Shown: positions 58,648 through 64,000 of the stretch, in pieces
How positions within the stretch are numbered: the first letter of the stretch is position 1
Layout of the letters: every line of letters starts with the position of its first letter
Source of the DNA: Paraescarpia echinospica
Taxonomy: Eukaryota; Annelida; Polychaeta; Sabellida; Siboglinidae
Reading direction: 5' to 3'
Length of the DNA: 64,000 nucleotides
NCBI GenBank assembly: GCA_020002185.1
Contig: CM034531.1
Location: forward strand, 74,052,200-74,116,199
Notes under the pieces: generated by a model
Told to the model about the DNA's origin: nothing
The model's input: only the letters and a program-made list of their open reading frames with translations
Databases searched by the model: none
Program-made: the position numbers and the translations under genes

Positions 58648-60817
58648 CTGGAATACAGATACACATTAATGTTAACATTTCCTTACATAAATTATACACT
58701 CATCTGAAAACATATCATCCCTTAATAACATACATAGATACAGGTCACAATTTTCCTTTGCTATTTCTGTGAAGTATACTACTTTACACAAACCTACTTG
58801 GTAGTGTGATAACATGCTCAATGTTACTGTACTCGAGCTGGCAGTTAGTGTGTATCATGTGAAGTTTTCATCCCTACATCAGTGAGGGACGTTTTATGTA
58901 ACCAGCATTGCAAAAAACTGTTCAAATATATAACACAGCAAATGTCATGTAGGAATATGCCAGGGAACAGACTATTGTGTCTCTGTGTATATAGCACCAT
59001 GTGGAGGATTGGCACATTTGCTGTTTTTTTCTCTCAAATTGGCAGGAATTTAATGTCTTAATATATCCTAAATTACAATTAATGGTAAGACCTGATTGTT
59101 TCTCAAATGATGCTCACAATCATTGTGAACACACCACAACTGTGGCTGTCTTCCTGCTGTCCACATCTTACGTTTATGGCTGTCCATGTCTCCAATGGCT
59201 AGCCCAGCTTTGCATTTCTCGCTTGCGTGTACTGCCTGGAAGAAGGACAGAAATCTGTTCACATTTATCAGTCATTTTGCACCTTAATTCAGGCATCTCT
59301 TAAAAATAATGGACCTACGAATGCAGAAACAATATCCATACTATCCAGATATCACAATTATTTGCAAAGTGTATTGAAAGTATAGTCTGACAACAGGGGC
59401 ACATGTTAAAATAATCTACATACTCCTGCATAAAACATATCACTAACCAACAGCAGGCTTGACTGAAAGGCTTGTTACCATAAACACTGCAGTAGGCAAC
59501 AAGCCCTGTCTCCACTGTTTTACTACACCAATGAAAACATGGACATGTGTAAAGACACACATAATCAGTAAGTGGTGTTATAGCAGTTGTTAACCAACAT
59601 AGGGCTAGAAACTATAAGAAAGTGATTGTATTGCACACAAGCAGTAGGAATGGTTACACTGGTTCGTTGGAAGGTAACACTTACTGCCATAGGGCGACAA
59701 ACTTGTTTTGTCTCGTCTCCTGCGGCAGTGAGTCCAGCACTGCGACTATCTTGTCCTGTGCATTTGCCACCAGCAGGAACCAATGGTTCTGGTGGCAGTT
59801 GGGCAGCATGATCCAATGGTAGTTGGAAAAGCATACCTAGGGAAAAATAAGTAACACACATTACTGCTTGTAAAACAACATAAGTGTAAAGGTATCACAG
59901 TTTGAACCCATTGTTACTTGAACAAAATCAGACTAACTCACTCAACAATGTACAGGTGGTCAAAACTTAATAATATAATATTAACACATTTGTTAGCCTA
60001 ACATAGTAAAATAATTTACAGATAATCAAATATATTAGTATTTTTGATTATATTTTAAGTAAAATGTGTGTTATTTACAGTTTCTACATAGTATTCCATT
60101 ATTTTGACGTCTGGCAGTTTAGTTCAACACCAGTTTACCTTTTTGTTACAGTTCTTTCATCACATCATACTATATCTATACTATTTCTTGTGTGTGAATT
60201 GATTGGAAATAATGCTCACGGAAAACCTCCACATGGACATAATTCCCGTCATAGACATAGCATGTCATGGACAAAATCCATAATGGACTTAGCCCCTAAC
60301 AGTAAGTTATTGTCAAATGTTTAGTTTTGTTTTACAATTATTATATCACACATATTAGCACTTCATATGCATTTGATAGAAGAAATAATAATGACATCAG
60401 TAACTTTGTATCATTCTTGGTCATGGGTTTTGTGCATGACAGATTTTTACTGTGACAGGTTACGTTCTATTCTCATGAACAACTACTAACCTGGTCAAAC
60501 AGCCATGTCGTGAACTGACCCTTATCCAGCAATATTGCCAAAAAACAGGGTAGTACATAAACATCACTTTTTTCTGTGGAGAGCTTGCCAAGGTATGCAT
60601 GTATCACCTGTAACAATCAATTGTCACTTTCAATATATTTAATTACACATTGTAACTTACTTTAGAAATTTAACCACACCCAGTAAGGTAGGTGGACATA
60701 TCACCATAATGGTGTTTATGAATAATGAAAGAACTCGATGTCATAAAAAACTATCATGTTTATATTGCCTGTTAATATAGTGTAAATGCACTCAACCTAT
60801 TCAACCTTTTGAACATA

Positions 60818-60895
<78 letters not shown>

Positions 60896-61210
60896 TGTGT
60901 AAGAGATGTATGTATATATATACATGCACGTTTTTGAAGAAAACAACATACTTGGTCATTTAGCCATTCCCCTGGTGAAAGGGTAATCAAGTCTTTTGAT
61001 GTCATGCTGATGCCACCAACTGTCACCTTAGCAGGAAGACTGTATGGAGTCTGTGTGGAAAGAAGACTGTGTGGAGTCTGTGGTGCAGGAAGACTGTGTG
61101 GAGTCTGTGTGGAAAGAAGACTGTGTGGTGTCTGTGATGCAGGAAGACTGTGTGGAGTCTGTGTGGAAAGAAGAGTGTGTGGAGTCTGTGTGGAAAGAAG
61201 ACTTTTACCA
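58537..61210 (-). CDS. Ulp1/SENP-like (C48) cysteine protease, five exons, one in-frame stop
   Basis: Five minus-strand exons join with GT/AG ends and matching phases: 61210-60952, 60607-60491, 59836-59685, 59235-59118 and 58647-58537 (TAA). The first has Ser/Thr/Pro/Gln-rich 9-residue repeats, then DLITLSPGEWLNDQ, the start of a Ulp1 fold. Next come VIHAYLGKLSTEKSDVYVLP, then CHQNHWFLLVANAQDKIVAV with the catalytic His (HW) and Asp (VLDSLP). RCGQQEDSHSCGVFTMI supplies the oxyanion Gln and catalytic Cys. The end is DDFRKAILAEFL. Such enzymes remove SUMO or related modifiers; related domains also occur in transposon-encoded proteins. A TAG at 59199-59201 lies between Asp and Cys. The gene may be a recent pseudogene, or this may be a base error. 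The 5' end seems cut 26 bases before the inverted duplication. Confidence 0.8.
59118..59235 (-). CDS. Ulp1-like exon 4: catalytic Gln and Cys, with premature TAG
   Basis: Between TCTTCCAG and GTGAGC. Encodes QYTQARNAKLG, a TAG, then PLETWTAINVRCGQQEDSHS and CGVFTMI. The nucleophile Cys is in SCGVF. Confidence 0.78.
59685..59836 (-). CDS. Ulp1-like exon 3: catalytic His and Asp
   Basis: Between CCCTAG and GTAAGT. Encodes NYHWIMLPNCHQNHWFLLVA and AVLDSLPQETRQN, the His and Asp of the catalytic triad. Confidence 0.82.
60491..60607 (-). CDS. Ulp1-like exon 2
   Basis: 39 codons, phase 0, between TGTTACAG and GTTAGT. Encodes VYVLPCFLAILLDKGQFTTW. Confidence 0.78.
60823..60900 (+). repeat. GT/GCGT microsatellite
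   Basis: GT run of about 40 bases followed by GCGT repeats, in the first visible intron of the Ulp1-like gene. Confidence 0.97.
60952..61210 (-). CDS. Ulp1-like exon with 27-bp repeats
   Basis: Six or seven 27-base units encode alternating LLSTQTPHS and LPAPQTPHS peptides, in frame with the following TVGGISMTSKDLITLSPGEW. The donor is CAA|GTATGT. The acceptor is TATGCAG. Confidence 0.75.
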
Positions 61211-62153
61211 CTGCATAATACATATTATTATAATGCTAAACAAGAGTCGCCGGAAGTTGGTTTGAAATTTGAACAAACCTATGGAAACATCTACAGGTAA
61301 CGTGGACATTGACGTACGGGGAGAACGTTCTTGTAGCCTACAAGAGTTTTACCCTACGTAATGCTTGTAGAACGTGTTGTATTTGCCCCTCGAATTTGAT
61401 GGGCTATCGCTATGTGCAATTGGCACATTTCGAAGACATACTATTATTTGGTGACACAAACACCTACATCTTTCAAACCATTTGTTATATGACTTGCTAA
61501 ATTTAAGCTAAAACATCGATTTCTTCACCTACTGATTGTGGGACAAACAAACGCTTCACTCTTTCTAAGCAGAAACAAACTAATCAAATTGCTCGTTTCA
61601 AGGCTCGGAATTCATTGGTCTAGTTCACCCTAATCTGTGTGGAAGTTCAGCCTAATCAAAACGTATTCAACATTGTGTTGTTTTCAAAGTAGATAGAACC
61701 AACTTTGAAAGTACAGGTTTAAGATGTATAAATTATTTACGAAACACAATTAAACACTTCAATAGGTTGTTTCCTATTTGGCCGATCAGGTAAAAAACAT
61801 AGCTCATGAAATAAGCAAACCAAAATGAAAATTAAATGTGCCAGTAAAATATATTATCCATACTGTAAAACATTTGCAGCTTCTTCCATATATAAAATAT
61901 GACATTAGCTTGGGGGCGTCACGCAAACAAAATGTTTAATAGGCTCAACAATTCTACTTTTGCTGCTCAACAATATATGTAGATACAGCGTGTCCCACAA
62001 TCCCAAGTATGAATTTAGTATAAATAGGCGCCTGTTCTATGATTTTTTGGTGAAAAAGTAGTAATAATTCGAAGTGGTAGTAAATGTTTTTGATAAATAG
62101 GTATGCGTGCGCCTACTTAACCAAAGTGAAAATATCGACTTCCGGTCACTAAC

Positions 62154-62357
62154 CTTTCCACCCTGCTCCGCCGTATCCATCATTCTTTGCGCGTTTCCCT
62201 TTATATGCTTGCCGTGGACGAATCCGGCCGCGAATAGGAAAGGAATAAAAATGAGGTTGACGAGAGTAAGTTTCCAACTGGAGACTAGAGCGACGCCGAG
62301 TGCGACAATGAGACTGGACGCCGCAATCCCTAACAGTCCCAGCTGGTTTCCGCCTAC
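62154..62357 (-). CDS. Second copy of ABCB exon 5 (inverted)
   Basis: Open and splice-competent copy of 29912-30115. Two differences were found by eye: one synonymous (TTT to TTC) and one Ser to Asn (AGC to AAC). It is either part of a second ABCB gene on the minus strand or the same gene from another haplotype. Confidence 0.9.
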
Positions 62358-63725
62358 CTGTTCAACAAAACACGCCCTATAGTTGATGGATCCTGTATTT
62401 CACGGATTGCCTACGTCACAATCAAAATTTTGTGCGTGACCTGCGTCAAGCTTTGCCTTTGCCAACAATGTTGATGACGGTTATATGTGGATTAGTTACT
62501 GTATTTTTGCTGCCTGCCATCTCATAGATCAAACACTCTCGGATACAGTTGTCACTTTTACATACAAACTTATGTTTTGTCATACAAACTGTTTGGGCCA
62601 AAATATCAATAAATAAAAAATATACTGCAGAATGCATGAACGCTCCAGGTTTTCGGCATCCATTTGTGATGGCTTGACAGCCTTTTTGTAGGCAATAGGT
62701 CAAGTGACGGATGGGTTAATTGTAATTACTGGTGCAACAATACATAATTTATATAGATCCCCGCCGATGCTTAGTGCTTATACCTTCCTAATGATACACA
62801 ATGGCAGAAACCTGAGCTTGTTTGCTACAGGAACACTCAAAGAGTAAGTGTCGATAAAGGTAATTTAATAATTGTACTAACAACATAACAATATACAATG
62901 AGAATACAGCTTAGCAGTCAGCACAAAAATGGTCATCAAGAAATACAATACATATGTATCAAATGCTTAACTGCGTATACAAAGTTGCTCATTTCAAAAC
63001 AATTATTAAATGACAACAATAGAAGTAGCAAAGGTGGGAGGCAGTCTTATGTCCCGCAATACAAGAACATAACAAGGTAAGCAACATGAAACCTAGGATG
63101 TAGAGAGGGGAAGAAAACAGCCGATGTGTTGGCTCTGTTATACATATAAGTCAGGCACAGCTCAGAGTTCCAAGACAAAGGAATGAGTCTCGTTTGCTAC
63201 GGGTTCACCACGCGTCATTTCACAATACACCAATACGCGTACAATGGACCGTTACTCGGAGTCCGGACTACAGAACACAAACTTATACTACTAAACAACA
63301 AGTCATTTTCACATCACATTGGATAAACACCATTATGACAATGTGTAAAATATTTATATAATATAAAACGTGCGCGCGCAAACACAAAGGCACACGTGCG
63401 CGCGCGCTCACACATTCATGCTGATGAAAATCGGGCGGACCACAAATGACATGTCATGGGAAGCGGAATAGGTGGTGGAGGGGAAATCGGCATATTGTGA
63501 GCATTGGGAGAGGACAACATCCATCGAAGTGCAGTATGAAAAGACAGAGGTGAACGGGGAGATAGAGATTATTTCGATATACCTACATAACTTTGCTATT
63601 AATAAGACTGTTACCACATCATGAAATGAACGGTTTGGTTTTTTATTTACGCATATAAAAATACTAATACTCAGCAATAATGACAACAATTATAAATTCG
63701 TTGTCATTATTAAATTATATCTCAC

Positions 63726-63887
63726 CCCTCTAACTATGGTGGCATCGACGGCAAGTCGTGACGTTAGCACGCCAACTTTATTCTCAGGTAGATCGAACCA
63801 GCCAATTTCTTGTCGCAACATCCGGGAGAAGACGACCTTGCGTAGGCGCACAGTGAGGTTTTCTCCGACAACGGCAAACATCCAGTG
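63726..63887 (-). CDS. Second copy of ABCB exon 4 (inverted)
   Basis: Open and splice-competent copy of 28389-28550 with two differences, both CTG to CTA in Leu codons. The remaining upstream exons would lie beyond 64000. Confidence 0.9.
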
Positions 63888-64000
63888 CTAGAAACATATG
63901 TATGTATGTTGTAGTACTGCCACACGTATGGACCATTCCAGAAATACAATAGTATTGGCAGGCCTTTTGTGACAAGTAATGACACACATAAATAATTTAT

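Larger units (their letters stand above)
61236..64000 (-). repeat. Inverted duplication, right arm
   Basis: Reverse complement of 28276-31033 at roughly 98-99 percent identity by eye. It begins abruptly at CTAAACAAGAGTCGCCGG. Left of it the sequence is that of the Ulp1-like gene, whereas beyond 31033 it is ABCB intron. It runs off the window end. Confidence 0.96.

Overview
The window looks like AT-rich, repeat-dense nuclear DNA of an animal, most likely a marine invertebrate; the phylum cannot be fixed from sequence alone. The reasons are split genes with GT/AG introns, an ABCB (P-glycoprotein-type) transporter gene, at least seven non-LTR retrotransposon pieces of several clades, Tc1 and PIF/Harbinger remnants, tRNA-headed SINEs, an endogenous Maverick/Polinton (adintovirus-like) relic and long microsatellites. 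No prokaryotic gene organisation is present. Most long open frames are repeats or shadows.

Layout, 1-26 kb: this part is almost entirely mobile or repetitive. A decayed transposase-like gene lies on the minus strand (1.5-2.9 kb). A degenerate L2-like LINE follows (about 4.7-8.7 kb) whose first ORF carries a 2A-like peptide motif and a PHD-like finger. A 42-bp minisatellite (9.0-10.1 kb), a Tc1 relic (11.4-12.4 kb) and a LINE split by an apparent inversion (10.1-15.0 kb) come next. A minus-strand block of capsid and packaging genes occupies 16.1-21.1 kb. It is recognisable as the morphogenesis module of a Maverick/adintovirus, broken by stops and frameshifts, with no integrase, polymerase or protease seen. 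A fairly well preserved CR1-group LINE lies at 21.9-24.9 kb.

26-49 kb: the host gene. Twelve plus-strand exons (26083-38716) encode the linker, second transmembrane domain, second nucleotide-binding domain and stop codon of a full-length ABCB exporter. All splice sites are GT/AG and all phases agree. Its introns hold a LINE fragment, SINEs, a foldback element and long CA, CT and GA tracts. Downstream (42.3-48.8 kb) is a tandem, decayed copy of five of its 3' exons. A further copy of the exon 4-5 region lies in inverted orientation at 61236-64000, about 1 percent diverged, and runs off the window.

49-61 kb: two more minus-strand LINE pieces, fragments of a PIF/Harbinger transposon (transposase last exon on plus, Myb/SANT-like partner on minus), a roughly 140-bp tandem repeat, and a five-exon minus-strand Ulp1/SENP-like cysteine protease gene (58537-61210). 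The protease keeps its catalytic residues but has one in-frame TAG. It was found by splice logic and is invisible as a single ORF.

The genes do not form one pathway. The only clear host function is membrane export by the ABCB protein. The rest records repeated transposition, viral integration and segmental duplication at an ABCB cluster.
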